64,000 nt of DNA from Pseudomonas asiatica (GCF_040214835.1 NZ_CP157874.1:2050001-2114000); one strand, 5' to 3'. Shown: positions 21,841 through 32,164, counted from the stretch's first letter. The notes: a model not told the origin generated them from the sequence alone. Translations and numbers: made by a program.

Positions 21841-21993
21841 ACACGCGTTCGAGCAAACGCCCGGCCGCCGGCAAGCGCCCGGCGCTGAAAATATTTCGGC
21901 AAACACCTGCGGGGCCCAACAAAATGCGCTGCGACGGTGCGTCAGCGGTAGAATCCCGCAATCAGCACAACAAACGATTCAGAGGTCGACGCG

Positions 21994-24354
21994 GTGGAGT
22001 TGCAGCAGGGCTTTGTCCTGACCCGACATTGGCATGACACGCCCGAAGGCACCTGCGTGGAATTCTGGCTGGCCACCGACCAGGGGCCACGGCAGCTGCG
22101 CCTGGCGCCACAGGTATCGGTGGCATTCATCCCCCAGGAGCAGGAAGCGCACGCGCGGGTGCTGCTGGCCAACGAAGCCGGTGTCGAGTTGCGGCCGCTG
22201 CAGCTGAAGGACTTTGACCAGCGCCCGGTGCTGGGCCTGTACTGCCGCCAGCACCGGCAACTGATGCAGTTGGAGCAACGCCTGCGCACGGCCGGTATCG
22301 AGGTGTTCGAAGCCGATATTCGCCCGCCCGAGCGCTACCTGATGGAGCGCTTCATCACCGCCCCGGTGCAGTTCACCGGCCAACCGGATGCCCAGGGTGT
22401 GCTCTGCGATGCCCAGCTCAAGCCCCTGCCGGGTTATCGCCCGCCGCTGCGCCTGGTGTCGCTGGACATCGAGACCAGCGAGCGGGGCGAGCTGTACAGC
22501 ATTGCCCTGGAAGGCTGTGGCCAGCGCCAGGTGTACATGCTCGGGCCGGCCAACGGCACGGCTGATGACCTCGACTTCGACCTGCACTACTGCGCCGACC
22601 GCGCCGACATACTGGCCTGCCTCAACCAGTGGATGGCCGAGCACGACCCGGATGCAATCATCGGCTGGAACCTGATCCAGTTCGACCTGCGCCTGCTGCA
22701 TGAGTACGCCAAGCTGCTGCAGGTACCGCTGGCACTGGGACGCAATGGCGCGCCGATGACCTTGCGCAGCCATGCCGGTGGTGGCCACGTGTTCGCCGAT
22801 GCCCCGGGGCGGCTGCTGATCGACGGCATCGAGGCGCTGCGCTCGGCGACCTGGAGCTTCCCGTCGTTCAGCCTCGAAAGTGTCGCCCAGACCTTGCTCG
22901 GTGAAGGCAAGGCCATCGACACGCCGTACCAGCGCATGGATGAAATCAACCGCCGCTTCGCCGAGGACAAGCCGGCGTTGGCGCGCTACAACCTCAAGGA
23001 TTGCGAGCTGGTGACGCGCATCTTCGCCCACACCCGCCTGCTCGAATTCCTGCTGGAGCGGTCTTCGGTCACCGGCCTTGCGGTGGACCGCAGCGGTGGT
23101 TCGGTGGCCGCGCTCTGCCACTTGTACATCCCGCAGATGCACCGCCTGGGCTTCGTCGCCCCCAACCTCGGCAGCCGCCCCGACGAAGCCAGCCCCGGTG
23201 GCTTCGTCATGGATTCGCGCCCGGGCCTATACGACTCGGTGTTGGTGCTGGACTACAAGAGCCTGTACCCGTCGATCATACGTACCTTCCTGATCGACCC
23301 GGTGGGGCTGGTCGAAGGCTTGCGCCTGCCCGATGATGAACACTCGGTGGAAGGGTTCCGCGGTGGGCGTTTTTCCCGTAGCGAGCATTGCCTGCCGGCC
23401 ATCGTCGAGCGGGTATGGCAGGGCCGGGAAGCGGCCAAGCGCGAGGGCAACGCGCCGCTGTCGCAAGCGCTGAAGATCATCATGAATGCCTTTTACGGGG
23501 TGTTGGGCTCGAGCGGCTGCCGCTTCTTCGACCCGCGCCTGGCTTCGTCGATCACCATGCGCGGCCACCAGATCATGCGCCAGACCCGTGCGCTGATCGA
23601 AGCCAGGGGCTACGAGGTGATCTACGGCGATACCGACTCCACCTTCGTCTGGCTCAAGGGCGCCCACGGCGAGGAGGCTGCAGCACGCATCGGCCGTGAG
23701 CTGGTGGCCCAGGTCAACCAGTGGTGGCGCGAACACCTGCGCGAGCAGATGAACCTGGAAAGCGCGCTGGAGCTGCAGTTCGAGGTGCATTACCGGCGCT
23801 TCCTGATGCCCACCATCCGCGGTACGGACGAAGGCAGCAAGAAGCGCTACGCCGGGCTGGTGCAGCGGGCCGATGGCAGCGAGCAGATGGTCTACAAGGG
23901 CCTGGAGTCGGTGCGTACCGACTGGTCGCCGCTGGCCCGGGAGTTCCAGCAGGAGCTTTATGGCCGGATCTTCCGCGGGGAGCCTTACCAGGCGTATGTG
24001 CGCGATTATGTACGGCGCACCTTGGCCGGGGAGCTGAATGAGCTGATGGTGTACCGCAAGCGTTTGCGCCGGCCGCTAGCCGATTACCAGCGCAATGTGC
24101 CGCCGCACGTGCGTGCGGCCCGGCTGGCCGATGACTACAACCGCCGCCTTGGTCGCCCGTTGCAATACCAGCGCGGCGGCTGGATCAGCTATCTGATCAC
24201 CCTGGCGGGCCCCGAACCCCTGGAAAACCTGCAAGCGCCGGTGGACTACGAGCATTACCTGACGCGGCAGCTGCAGCCGGTGGCCGATGCCATCCTGCCT
24301 TTTGTTGGCGACAGTTTCGAAGGGTTGACCGGCCAGCAGCTGGCGCTGTTCTGA
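21994..24354 (+). CDS. polB: DNA polymerase II (family B)
   Basis: The 786-residue enzyme matches E. coli Pol II (783 residues), a replicative-fold polymerase used in translesion bypass and replication restart. The 3'-5' exonuclease motif SLDIETS is at about residue 158. Polymerase motif [11 protein letters not shown] is near residue 420, the [14 protein letters not shown] motif B near 500, and the catalytic YGDTDS motif C near 545. Both activities therefore look intact. The start is GTG at 21994. I saw no LexA-type CTGT-N8-ACAG box just upstream, so SOS control is not supported from this sequence. Confidence 0.95.
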   Translation: MELQQGFVLTRHWHDTPEGTCVEFWLATDQGPRQLRLAPQVSVAFIPQEQEAHARVLLANEAGVELRPLQLKDFDQRPVLGLYCRQHRQLMQLEQRLRTAGIEVFEADIRPPERYLMERFITAPVQFTGQPDAQGVLCDAQLKPLPGYRPPLRLVSLDIETSERGELYSIALEGCGQRQVYMLGPANGTADDLDFDLHYCADRADILACLNQWMAEHDPDAIIGWNLIQFDLRLLHEYAKLLQVPLALGRNGAPMTLRSHAGGGHVFADAPGRLLIDGIEALRSATWSFPSFSLESVAQTLLGEGKAIDTPYQRMDEINRRFAEDKPALARYNLKDCELVTRIFAHTRLLEFLLERSSVTGLAVDRSGGSVAALCHLYIPQMHRLGFVAPNLGSRPDEASPGGFVMDSRPGLYDSVLVLDYKSLYPSIIRTFLIDPVGLVEGLRLPDDEHSVEGFRGGRFSRSEHCLPAIVERVWQGREAAKREGNAPLSQALKIIMNAFYGVLGSSGCRFFDPRLASSITMRGHQIMRQTRALIEARGYEVIYGDTDSTFVWLKGAHGEEAAARIGRELVAQVNQWWREHLREQMNLESALELQFEVHYRRFLMPTIRGTDEGSKKRYAGLVQRADGSEQMVYKGLESVRTDWSPLAREFQQELYGRIFRGEPYQAYVRDYVRRTLAGELNELMVYRKRLRRPLADYQRNVPPHVRAARLADDYNRRLGRPLQYQRGGWISYLITLAGPEPLENLQAPVDYEHYLTRQLQPVADAILPFVGDSFEGLTGQQLALF

Positions 24355-24435
24355 AGAGGTGGTACCTATCTAGCTTATCGCTTGGCAAGCCTGCGTCTAG
24401 TGTCGGGCCTTTTGATAAGCCCGAGGCGTAACAAC

Positions 24436-27400
24436 GTGACTACACCCACCAAGCAGCAACCGCCAACCGCCGATACGCTGGCCATGGAGCAGGCCTATCA
24501 GGACAACCTCATCGTCAAGCGACTGCCCAGATGGATTCGCCGGCTGCGTATCGTCTCGCCGACCGAGCAGAACATCCCGGCCAACGGTTTGTATGAATCG
24601 CAGCATGCTGCATTGCGCGACGCATTGAAAGACAGCCTGGCCTGTCGACAGTGGCTGGAAAAGGAGCTTGCGCGAATCGAGGGCATCGACCGTTTCGTCA
24701 AGCCGCTGCTTCAAAACGCCATGCAGGAACAGTTCGGCACCAAGGAAAATGTCGATGGCCTGTATTTCAGGCGCTGGTACACCTACACCGCTCCCAGCCA
24801 GGGCACCGTGTGGGGGCGCTACCCGGTTTTGGAAAAGGACTATTTCGAGGTACCGCTGATCGAGGCGGCACTGGACAACTTCACGCCGGGCGAGGGGCGG
24901 AACGAGCAGCACAAGGACAACTGCATCGTCGACAGCCTGTCGCAACGGCTCGCCTCACCAACCGCGCCAGCTTTCGCACGCTTGTGCCGCCAGCTGGATC
25001 TGGGCAAGCGCTATCAACAGCACCTGGACAGCGTGCTCAAAGCGCCGAGCAGCCAGGCAAGCGGCTGGCGCAGCATGGCTTCGACGCTTGCCCAGCTTTA
25101 CAGCTCGGTCATGCTGATCGATGCGTGCAAGGCCAAGAGCGATGGCGTGCTGACTGCTGCCGAACTGGGGCTGGTACTGGAACTATGCAAGCACGGGAGA
25201 CCTGGCACGTTGTACGAGTCGAAAGTGGTGGCCCGGCAACTGAAGGCGTTCGGCTGCGATCTGCAACAGATCGTGATACTCGATGTATTTCATGACAAAG
25301 TCAGCCGCAAGATCATTGTCTATATTCCCGATGACCCCCACGGTCCCTGGAGCGCAAGCCCCGACCTGGAAAGCTTCACCCGCAAGGTCTTGGGCAAGCG
25401 TCTGCGAGACAAGCGCTATCAGGATTTCTTCAAACGCTTCGTACGCCGGCGCGACTGCCAGCAGTTCTTCTCCAGGGTTGCCAAGGACCTGGTGGGCGTC
25501 GCCGATTGGGCAACCCGGGAAATGGACCAGCACATGCGGGACTACCCGCTGCCGTTGTTCGCCCACCTTGCTGCCGCGCGCATTGCCCACATCAAGGACG
25601 ATGCCGCGCTGATTGCCACGCCGGTGTCGGACCTTGACCGCAAGGCCCAGGAAGCCCATCAACAAAGGTTGGTTGCCGAGGGTTGGACCCTGGCCACGGT
25701 GGCGGGCGTGTTCATCCCCGCACTCAATGCGCTGCTGCTGGCGGTAATGGTCTGGGACCTGCTGGGCGAGCTGTTCCAGGCCGTGGAAGACTGGCGCGAG
25801 GGCGATACCAGCGCAGCAATGGAGCATGTGCTCAGCGTGACCAAAGACCTGGCCGTGATCGGTGTAACCGCTGTGGTATGGCGGGAAGCGAGCCGGGCCT
25901 GGGCCGCATTGGACCAATGGGTGCCAGCGCGCCTGGAAGACGGCAGCGAGAAACTCTGGAATGGAGACCTGGTGCCGTTTCGCAGCGCTGCACCTCCCGC
26001 TGGGGAAGTGGCCGATGCAATGGGCATCTACCGTGCCCAAAACAGAAGCTGGATGACCATGGACGGCCACAACTACGAAATCGTCCAGCGCGCAGATGAA
26101 GAGTGGCAACTGGCACCACGAGATGGTCATGGACCTTTGTTGCGTCACAATGACGCCGGTGCCTGGCGGCTATGGACCGAGCAACCGGCCAGCTGGACAG
26201 ACAAGCACAGGATGTTCCGCCGTCTTGGTGAGCGTTTCGCTCGCCTGGATGATGAACAGATTGACCAGGCCATGGCCGTCCATGCCCTGGATGCAGACCA
26301 TCTACGGGCGCTGCATGTGTACGGCCGGCCACCTGAGGCCGAGCTGGTCGATACCGTAGAGCGCCTGCTGATCGATCGCCGGCTGCAAACCCTGCTGGAC
26401 GATTTGAAGCTCGGGCGGGTGCCGGAGGACGCGCCGTTGCTGGCGAAGGCTCGCGCCCTACCTGGTGTCACCGAGCAGGGCGGGCCAGCATTGGCGGCGC
26501 AGGTCTCGGCAAGGCGGCGCCAGCTGTTTCAACAGGTGTATGACGGGCAGCAGGAGCCAGACGATGCGGCGGTGGCAACCTTGCGCAAGGCATTCCCGAG
26601 CCTGCATCGCCGAGCGGCGCGCGAGCTTGTGGGTGAGCTGTCGGCAGAAGGTGCGGAATTTCAGGCACTGGTCAGCGGTACGGTGCCGTTTCGGCTGGTC
26701 GAAAGGGCCAGGCTGAGCGTACTGCGCATACGTGTTGCGCGTGCCTGCGAGGCGCTGTTCATTGATACGCCCCAGACCCTGGACCAGGCCAAGGTCGCGC
26801 TGACGCTGCTGGAGACTCTGGATGTCAGGGAGGCCAGGCCGCGCTGGCGGCTGTACGATGGCGATAGCCCGCAGCCGATAATGACTACTGCTGGCGACGG
26901 GCAGAACTACAGGCTTGTGCATGACAACGGGCGGTTCGAGCTTGAAGATGCGCTAGGCCTCGAAATGAGTGGCCCCGGCGAGCTGTTCGAGACCTTGGCG
27001 GATGCGTTTGCCCCGGCCGATCGTGCTGCACTCGGTATCACTGAACCCTACGCCCCGGGTTTGAGAGCAGTGTTGGCCCGGCAAATGCCCGGGCACAGCA
27101 GGGTACTCGCCCAGGTGTTGGGCAAAAACCCTCGACAGCCATGGATGCTGGCGCCAGTGCGCCTGGAGGATGGCAGGGTCGGATACCCGCTGGGCGGCTG
27201 CCAGGGATGCTTTGCCCGGTCTGCATCTCGACCCCGGGCGTTCGAGGCGCGTCTGCGCGACCTTTACCCAGCGTACAGTGACGAGCAGATCGAAGCCTGG
27301 CTGACCACCTTGCATGCTTCGGGGCGTGATACCGACACCGAACTCGGTGTGCTCGAAGAGCAGGCCCGCAGGTTGAACGACCACTTGAAAAGCTGGGAGT

Positions 27401-28923
27401 GGCGAGGGTTGCTGAATCGTGATCGACCCGAGCGCAAGCGGTTTCGCAAAGCAATCATGCAATGCTGGCGGGAACGGGTGCCCGCTCAAGTTACACCTGA
27501 GCATCAACGTCTGGCTTTAACTTGGCAGTACAGCGCGTATGACCTGTGCTCATTGCCTGAATTGGGCCCACTCTTCAGCTTCCCGCACGTTACCGAACTT
27601 TCCCTGCGCAGCCTGTTGCTGAAAGAGGTACCAGAGCAGTTCCTGCTCTCATTCCCCAATCTGACGTCCCTGGAACTGAGCTACAACCAGTTGCAACGTC
27701 TGCCAGCGAGCCTGTCGTTGCTCAATGACTTGCGCATACTCGACTTGTCCGGCAATCGCATCTCTCTGGACGAGCCCCAGGCTCAAGTGCTGGCGCAATG
27801 CAGCCGGTTACGTTACCTGAACCTTTCGGACAATCGCTTGAACATGACCTTTTCTGTGGCACAGATGAACCAGTTGGCCGAACTGCGTTTGCGCAATGCC
27901 GGGTTGGTATTGCTACCCGAGGGCATCACGGACTGTCAGACGTTGTACATGCTCGATGCTTCCAACAACTTCATCACGCTGTTGCCTCCCAACTTCATCC
28001 AGTCCCCGTTGTGGCGGGACGGCTACGTGGCGCTGTCAGGCAATCCTGTGCTGCTGCACCAGGCTGTAGATGTGCAGGAGGCCTGGAACATTCCGGAGGA
28101 CAGTTCGGTCCCTCACAAATTTCGCTGGGTGGACCGCCTGGACGGTGATAGACGCGAAGATCTGGGTAACCTGTGGGCCACTGTTGAGCAAATGGATGGG
28201 GTGACGAACTTCATGCAACTGCTGAAACAGCTTACGCGCTCGCAAGACTTCACCCATCCTCGATATGGGGAAATGCTGGCTGCACGCGTTTTGACCATGA
28301 TGGAAAAGGTGGACAGCTCAGCAGCACTGGCCAATGAAATTTTCGCCAATGCACTGGTCGAGAACTGCGCCGACAATGCCACAGTGGTCTTCCAGCAGCT
28401 TGAAATCCGATGCCTTGTGTGGGAAGCCGAGCAGGCCGCCCCTTCTGGCAGCCAGGAACGAGCCCTGGTGAAACTGGCGCGGCAGTTGTGGAGGCAGCAG
28501 GAGGTTGACTTCATCGCCTTGCGCGAGGCTGAGGCTGCAGGTGCGGGCAATGAGTCGATCGAATGGGTACTAGCTTACTCGATCCGCTTGCGTGAGGAGC
28601 TGGGCCTGCCTGGCAACGCGCGCAGCATGCTATACGAGGGCATCCCGCACCTGGATGACGCTTCGGTGATGCGCGCGGCTGATCAGGTCAGGCGTAACGA
28701 GACAGCCGAATCGGTGGCAGTGTGGATGGTCCAGCAACCTTTCTGGAGAAATCATCTCGAGAAACGCTACGTGCGTGAACTGGAAGTGCCGCCAAGGTTT
28801 CAGAACCAGTTGGCAGAGGATGCCAATGCCGAGGACGCCGCCAGGTTGATGGCGGAAATCAGGCTGTGGACCGAGAGGACCGAGCTTCAACTGACCATCG
28901 AGGCTCTGCAACGGCCGGCATGA
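24436..28923 (+). CDS. Large LRR protein with NEL-type E3 ubiquitin ligase domain (DUF6543-like N-terminus)
   Basis: From a GTG at 24436 (GAGG 9 bases upstream) the protein has 1,495 residues. The N-terminal two thirds resembles the dermonecrotic-toxin-like DUF6543 region, with a long hydrophobic stretch around residues 418-450 (TLATVAGVFIPALNALLLAV). Five to six leucine-rich repeats follow at about 1040-1210 (LTSLELSYNQLQRLPASL, LRILDLSGNRI, LRYLNLSDNRL). The C-terminal domain fits the NEL fold of IpaH/SspH ligases, with a C-x-D motif at Cys1311/Asp1313 (VENCADNATVVFQQLE). NEL proteins ubiquitinate host proteins after delivery into eukaryotic cells. No secretion genes or chaperone lie nearby. 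Its weaker codon bias and lower GC than its neighbours suggest horizontal acquisition. Confidence 0.85.
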   Translation: MTTPTKQQPPTADTLAMEQAYQDNLIVKRLPRWIRRLRIVSPTEQNIPANGLYESQHAALRDALKDSLACRQWLEKELARIEGIDRFVKPLLQNAMQEQFGTKENVDGLYFRRWYTYTAPSQGTVWGRYPVLEKDYFEVPLIEAALDNFTPGEGRNEQHKDNCIVDSLSQRLASPTAPAFARLCRQLDLGKRYQQHLDSVLKAPSSQASGWRSMASTLAQLYSSVMLIDACKAKSDGVLTAAELGLVLELCKHGRPGTLYESKVVARQLKAFGCDLQQIVILDVFHDKVSRKIIVYIPDDPHGPWSASPDLESFTRKVLGKRLRDKRYQDFFKRFVRRRDCQQFFSRVAKDLVGVADWATREMDQHMRDYPLPLFAHLAAARIAHIKDDAALIATPVSDLDRKAQEAHQQRLVAEGWTLATVAGVFIPALNALLLAVMVWDLLGELFQAVEDWREGDTSAAMEHVLSVTKDLAVIGVTAVVWREASRAWAALDQWVPARLEDGSEKLWNGDLVPFRSAAPPAGEVADAMGIYRAQNRSWMTMDGHNYEIVQRADEEWQLAPRDGHGPLLRHNDAGAWRLWTEQPASWTDKHRMFRRLGERFARLDDEQIDQAMAVHALDADHLRALHVYGRPPEAELVDTVERLLIDRRLQTLLDDLKLGRVPEDAPLLAKARALPGVTEQGGPALAAQVSARRRQLFQQVYDGQQEPDDAAVATLRKAFPSLHRRAARELVGELSAEGAEFQALVSGTVPFRLVERARLSVLRIRVARACEALFIDTPQTLDQAKVALTLLETLDVREARPRWRLYDGDSPQPIMTTAGDGQNYRLVHDNGRFELEDALGLEMSGPGELFETLADAFAPADRAALGITEPYAPGLRAVLARQMPGHSRVLAQVLGKNPRQPWMLAPVRLEDGRVGYPLGGCQGCFARSASRPRAFEARLRDLYPAYSDEQIEAWLTTLHASGRDTDTELGVLEEQARRLNDHLKSWEWRGLLNRDRPERKRFRKAIMQCWRERVPAQVTPEHQRLALTWQYSAYDLCSLPELGPLFSFPHVTELSLRSLLLKEVPEQFLLSFPNLTSLELSYNQLQRLPASLSLLNDLRILDLSGNRISLDEPQAQVLAQCSRLRYLNLSDNRLNMTFSVAQMNQLAELRLRNAGLVLLPEGITDCQTLYMLDASNNFITLLPPNFIQSPLWRDGYVALSGNPVLLHQAVDVQEAWNIPEDSSVPHKFRWVDRLDGDRREDLGNLWATVEQMDGVTNFMQLLKQLTRSQDFTHPRYGEMLAARVLTMMEKVDSSAALANEIFANALVENCADNATVVFQQLEIRCLVWEAEQAAPSGSQERALVKLARQLWRQQEVDFIALREAEAAGAGNESIEWVLAYSIRLREELGLPGNARSMLYEGIPHLDDASVMRAADQVRRNETAESVAVWMVQQPFWRNHLEKRYVRELEVPPRFQNQLAEDANAEDAARLMAEIRLWTERTELQLTIEALQRPA

Positions 28924-29121
28924 CCAGGGCGCATTGGACTATGCTCAAGCTACAAGTGATAGAGGTACTTTTCGGGCTCGGGACGTGGAGTGACCGCACT
29001 TGGTAACCGCCGGTTACTGTTCATTCAAACATGGAGGCCTTTTGCTGGTTTACGCTCGCTCGTCGGATCTTTCGCCCTGATCTGTAGTCTTCTGGTTTAT
29101 CGAGAGAATAAGGAGATACGC

Positions 29122-29676
29122 ATGCTCGTCCGGTCACTGACCCTCGCCACCTTGCTCGCGCTTGTCGGCCCTGTGTTTGCTGCCGACAGTGACGCGCCGC
29201 TGGCCAAGGAACTGGGCAAGGCCAGGCCCTTGGTCGTCATTGCGCCCAGCAGCGCCGACCCGACCTTGCGTGGGTTGAACGAGGCCCTCAAGGACCCGGC
29301 CACCCAGGCCGCCTTCAAAGAGCGCAACCTGGTGGTGTACAGCGTTGCCAACATGATGGGCAAGCGTGAGGACAAGAACCTCGAGCAGCAGACCACCATG
29401 GCCCTGATCCGCGAGTTGAAGCTGGGTGCCAGCAAAGGCACCAAGGTGATCCTGGTGGGCAAGGACGGTGAGCGGCACATGCTCAAGGACGACGAGGAGG
29501 GCGAGGCCATCGACCCGCAGGTGATCCTCAAGGCGGTCGATGATCTGCCTGCCAGCGAAAAAGCCGTGACGGCGCCGGAGCCTGTGGCAGCGGCGGCCCC
29601 GGAGCCCAAGGCCAAGGACAGCAAGCCTGCCAAACCCGCCAAGCCGGCCGCGCCACCCAAGCCGCTGGAAGACTGA
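29122..29676 (+). CDS. DUF4174-like exported protein
   Basis: The 184-residue protein has a signal peptide (MLVRSLTLATLLALVGPVFA) and a thioredoxin-fold-like domain of the DUF4174 type (KARPLVVIAPSSADPTL and TKVILVGKDGERHML). It lacks a CxxC pair, so redox activity is unlikely. The last 35 residues are a low-complexity Ala/Pro/Lys tail (repeats of KPAKPA), possibly a flexible or cell-wall-contacting extension. AAGGAG precedes ATG 29122. A strong hairpin follows the stop, separating it from the next operon. Function unknown. Confidence 0.75.
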   Translation: MLVRSLTLATLLALVGPVFAADSDAPLAKELGKARPLVVIAPSSADPTLRGLNEALKDPATQAAFKERNLVVYSVANMMGKREDKNLEQQTTMALIRELKLGASKGTKVILVGKDGERHMLKDDEEGEAIDPQVILKAVDDLPASEKAVTAPEPVAAAAPEPKAKDSKPAKPAKPAAPPKPLED

Positions 29677-29685
29677 CCCTGCACG

Positions 29686-29711
29686 ACGGCCCCGAGGCAC
29701 CTTGGGGCCGT
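29686..29711 (+). terminator. Terminator hairpin after the DUF4174-like gene
   Basis: A perfect 8-bp stem ACGGCCCC/GGGGCCGT encloses a GAGG...CCTT inner pairing. Only TTGTGT follows, so poly-T is short. It ends 3 bases before the first TGTAT half-site of the precursor operon. Confidence 0.6.
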
Positions 29712-29713
29712 TG

Positions 29714-29728
29714 TGTATCCCACTGTAT
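29714..29728 (+). promoter_or_regulatory. Direct-repeat operator A (TGTAT-N5-TGTAT) before the precursor operon
   Basis: TGTATCCCACTGTAT carries two half-sites spaced 10 bases apart, one helical turn, as OmpR-family regulators bind. The same arrangement recurs at 34711 and 36968. It is 112 bases upstream of the EGKCG precursor gene. The layout TGTA-N6-TGTA equals the reverse of the RstA box known from enterobacteria. Confidence 0.6.
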
Positions 29729-29839
29729 CTGCCCACGCCGCAGACCCATTCCCATACAAAACCGCACCCCGCGCGATACATCCACGACATACCGCAACGG
29801 CCTAATGGCTCCACATTCCAACCACAGTGGAGCGACACC

Positions 29840-30331
29840 ATGACTCAAGTACGAAACACCCTCGGCCTGCTCGGCGCTGCCCTGATCGGCAGCATGGCAT
29901 TGAGCAGCAGCGCCTTTGCCGTCGAGCCGTTGGCCCAGGGTTACCAGCTGGCTTCGGCCAAGGTGGCCGGCGAGGGCAAGTGTGGTGAAGGCAAATGTGG
30001 TGGCAGCGCCAAGGCCACCCAGGGCGAAGGCAAATGCGGTGAGGGCAAGTGCGGCGCCAGCGCCAAGGCCGGTGCCGAAGGCAAATGTGGCGAGGGCAAG
30101 TGTGGTGACGCCTCGTTCGCCAAGACCGACAGCAACCACGACGGCAAGGTCTCGCGCGACGAGTTCCTGGCGGTGGCCAAGGACCGTGCCGGCGACTTCG
30201 ACAAGATCGACAGCAACCATGATGGCTTCATCTCCGAACAGGAGGCTGCGGATCACCTCAAGGCGATCTACCAGGCTAATGGCAAGGCCATGCCCGAAGG
30301 CTTGTTCAGCCACCTGACCGGCAAGTCCTGA
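29840..30331 (+). CDS. EGKCG-repeat copper-peptide precursor (HvfA/bufferin-like) with two EF-hands
   Basis: The 163-residue exported protein starts with a signal peptide (cleavage after about Ala27). Six EGKCG units follow in three tandem pairs, with Cys48, 53, 66, 71, 83 and 88; in HvfA-type peptides such cysteines are converted by a DUF692 (MNIO) enzyme to copper-binding heterocycles. The C-terminal half has two canonical EF-hand loops, 97-108 ([12 protein letters not shown]) and 124-135 ([12 protein letters not shown]), both with all calcium ligands. The maturase and partner genes follow directly, supporting substrate status. Operator A lies upstream and a strong hairpin after the stop may set precursor excess. 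Confidence 0.85.
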   Translation: MTQVRNTLGLLGAALIGSMALSSSAFAVEPLAQGYQLASAKVAGEGKCGEGKCGGSAKATQGEGKCGEGKCGASAKAGAEGKCGEGKCGDASFAKTDSNHDGKVSRDEFLAVAKDRAGDFDKIDSNHDGFISEQEAADHLKAIYQANGKAMPEGLFSHLTGKS

Positions 30332-30352
30332 CCTTCTGCCCCATGAACCGCG

Positions 30353-30385
30353 CAACGCCCCTCCTGCTGGTCAGGCGGGGCGTTG
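30353..30385 (+). terminator. Intercistronic hairpin between precursor and maturase genes
   Basis: A perfect 9-bp stem CAACGCCCC/GGGGCGTTG with a 15-base loop lies in the 76-base gap, without a proper poly-T run. It is likely a partial terminator or mRNA-stabilising hairpin that keeps precursor output above maturase output. Confidence 0.6.
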
Positions 30386-30407
30386 TGCCTGTTGCGGAGA
30401 CCTGTTC

Positions 30408-31256
30408 ATGCACCCCACATCTTTGTCCCCTGTACCTTTACAGACCGGGCTAGGCCTGCGCCGCGGCCTGCTGGCGGAACTGCTGGCCATGGAGGCTGGC
30501 GCCGTGGACTTTCTCGAATGCGCACCGGAAAACTGGGTTGCCGTGGGCGGTGCCTACGGCAAGGGCCTGGCGCAGTTGGCCGAGCGTTTTGCCATTACCT
30601 GCCACGGGCTGTCGTTGTCGCTGGGTGGCAGCGAGCCGCTGGACCGCCATTTCCTTGGCCAGACCCGCCAGTTTCTCGATCGCCACCAGGTGCGCCTGTA
30701 CAGCGAGCACCTGAGCTACTGCAGTGATGACGGGCACCTGTACGACCTGATGCCCATTCCATTCACCGACGAAGCGGTGCGCCATGTGGCCACGCGGATT
30801 CGCCAGGCCCAGGAATACCTGGAGCGGCGCATTGCCGTGGAAAACATCAGCTACTACGCCGCACCGTACCAGGCGATGAGTGAACTCGACTTCATCCGCG
30901 CGGTACTCGATGAGGCCGACTGCGACCTGCTGCTGGACGTCAACAACGTCTTCGTCAATGCCTGCAATCACGGTTATGACGCCCGCGAATTCCTGGCGGG
31001 CTTGCCCCAGGCGCGGGTCACCGGCATGCACGTGGCTGGCCATTACGATGAAGCGCCGGACCTCAAGGTAGACACCCACGGGGCTGCGGTGAAGGAAGAT
31101 GTGTGGGCGCTGTACGCGGTAGCCTGTGCGCGCTTCGGTGTGCAACCGACCGTGCTCGAGCGTGATTTCAACTATCCGCCGCTGGCCGAACTGCTCGCCG
31201 AGGCGGCGCGCATCCGCACTGTGCAGTGTGCTGCGGGAGGGCATGCAAATGAATGA
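30408..31256 (+). CDS. DUF692/MNIO multinuclear iron oxygenase (HvfB/BufB-like peptide maturase)
   Basis: The 282-residue TIM-barrel protein is a DUF692 family member. Known MNIO enzymes use a cluster of two or three iron ions and oxygen to rebuild cysteines in precursor peptides. The metal-ligand positions are visible: His in [12 protein letters not shown], His in YSEHLSY, Glu in AVENISYY, Asp/Asn in [15 protein letters not shown], His in GMHVAGHYD and Glu in VLERDFN. Its substrate is most likely the EGKCG protein encoded upstream. The downstream partner gene overlaps its end by 8 bases. Confidence 0.92.
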   Translation: MHPTSLSPVPLQTGLGLRRGLLAELLAMEAGAVDFLECAPENWVAVGGAYGKGLAQLAERFAITCHGLSLSLGGSEPLDRHFLGQTRQFLDRHQVRLYSEHLSYCSDDGHLYDLMPIPFTDEAVRHVATRIRQAQEYLERRIAVENISYYAAPYQAMSELDFIRAVLDEADCDLLLDVNNVFVNACNHGYDAREFLAGLPQARVTGMHVAGHYDEAPDLKVDTHGAAVKEDVWALYAVACARFGVQPTVLERDFNYPPLAELLAEAARIRTVQCAAGGHANE

Positions 31257-31947
31257 GACCTTGCGTGAGCAGCAGTACACCTTGGCCCGGCACCTGCGTG
31301 ACCCGCAGCGCCATGCGCCGCCGCCGGGCGTGGAGGCCCGGCGCCTGAAGGTTTACCGCGAGCTGTTCTATGGCGCTATCGAAGGTTTGCTGGCCGGCAG
31401 TTTTCCGGTGATGCGCCAGGCGTTGGGCGAACCGCGCTGGCATGCCCGAGTGCGAGATTTCTATGCCAACTATCGCAGCCAGACACCGTTGTTCACCGAG
31501 ATTGCCCAAGCGTTCGTCGATTACCTGCAAGGCATCGAGCTGGATGCGCCCTGGCAGCTGGAGCTGGCGCACTATGAGTGGGTCGAGGCGCAGTTGTATC
31601 TGAGCGATGCCGAGGACCCGGCCCATGACCCGGCAGGCGACCTGCTGGAAGGGGAGCCACTGTTGTCGTGTGTGGCGCGGGTGTTGGCCTATCGCTGGCC
31701 GGTGGAGCGGATCGGGGCGGATTACCAGCCAGCGGTCGCGCCAGAGGCGCCGACCTTGTTGCTGGTTTATCGCGATGCGGGGCTGAAGGTGCGCTTCGCG
31801 CGCCTGGCGCCGCTGGCGTACCGGTTGCTGGCACTGGAACAGGGCAGTGGGCGGGCTCGGTTGGAGGCGTTGGGCGGTGCTGTGGAGGAAGGGTTGGCGT
31901 TGCTGGAGGGATTGCGCGAGCAGGGGGTCATCATCGGTACAGGTTGA
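31249..31947 (+). CDS. DUF2063 partner protein of the MNIO maturase (HvfC/BufC-like)
   Basis: The 232-residue protein belongs to DUF2063, the putative DNA-binding-labelled family that in fact acts as the peptide-recognition partner of DUF692 enzymes. The family N-terminus is clear ([44 protein letters not shown]). I chose ATG 31249, with GGGAGG 8 bases upstream; an ATG six bases earlier would sit too close to that site. The start overlaps the maturase stop by 8 bases. Downstream the operon ends at a half REP and an IS110 insertion. Confidence 0.88.
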   Translation: MNETLREQQYTLARHLRDPQRHAPPPGVEARRLKVYRELFYGAIEGLLAGSFPVMRQALGEPRWHARVRDFYANYRSQTPLFTEIAQAFVDYLQGIELDAPWQLELAHYEWVEAQLYLSDAEDPAHDPAGDLLEGEPLLSCVARVLAYRWPVERIGADYQPAVAPEAPTLLLVYRDAGLKVRFARLAPLAYRLLALEQGSGRARLEALGGAVEEGLALLEGLREQGVIIGTG

Positions 31948-31970
31948 GTGCGGGTACGGGGGGCGCCTTG

Positions 31971-32000
31971 CGCCCCTATCGCGACACTAGGCCGCTCCTA
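31971..32000. repeat. Half REP, left member
   Basis: CGCCCCTATCGCGACACTAG then GCCGCTCCTAT is the left arm of the ACAAGGCCGC-type palindrome with two base differences. Its expected right arm is found only at 33455, on the other side of the IS element. The rest of the 306-base gap 31948-32253 holds a degenerate TGTAGGAGCGG copy (32154) and the left IS end. Confidence 0.8.
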
Positions 32001-32164
32001 TGTATGGACTCGCCCACACTGTCTAGCTGCTTTTGAACATAGGAACCCGGTTGCATCTATGTATCAGGCCTGTTCGAGGAAGCTTTTTGCTTCTGGCCAA
32101 CATCGTGGTGAGCTCGCAGCGTGCCGTTTACATTGAGGCCACTGCATCGGGCCTGTAGGAGCGG

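Noticed and set aside
21841..21993. LexA/SOS box upstream of polB
   Set aside because: No CTGT-N8-ACAG pattern was found in the 150 bases before the start.
24436..28923. Type III secretion effector assignment for the LRR-NEL protein
   Set aside because: The domain make-up allows it, but no secretion genes or chaperone are visible, so only the ligase-like domain is claimed.
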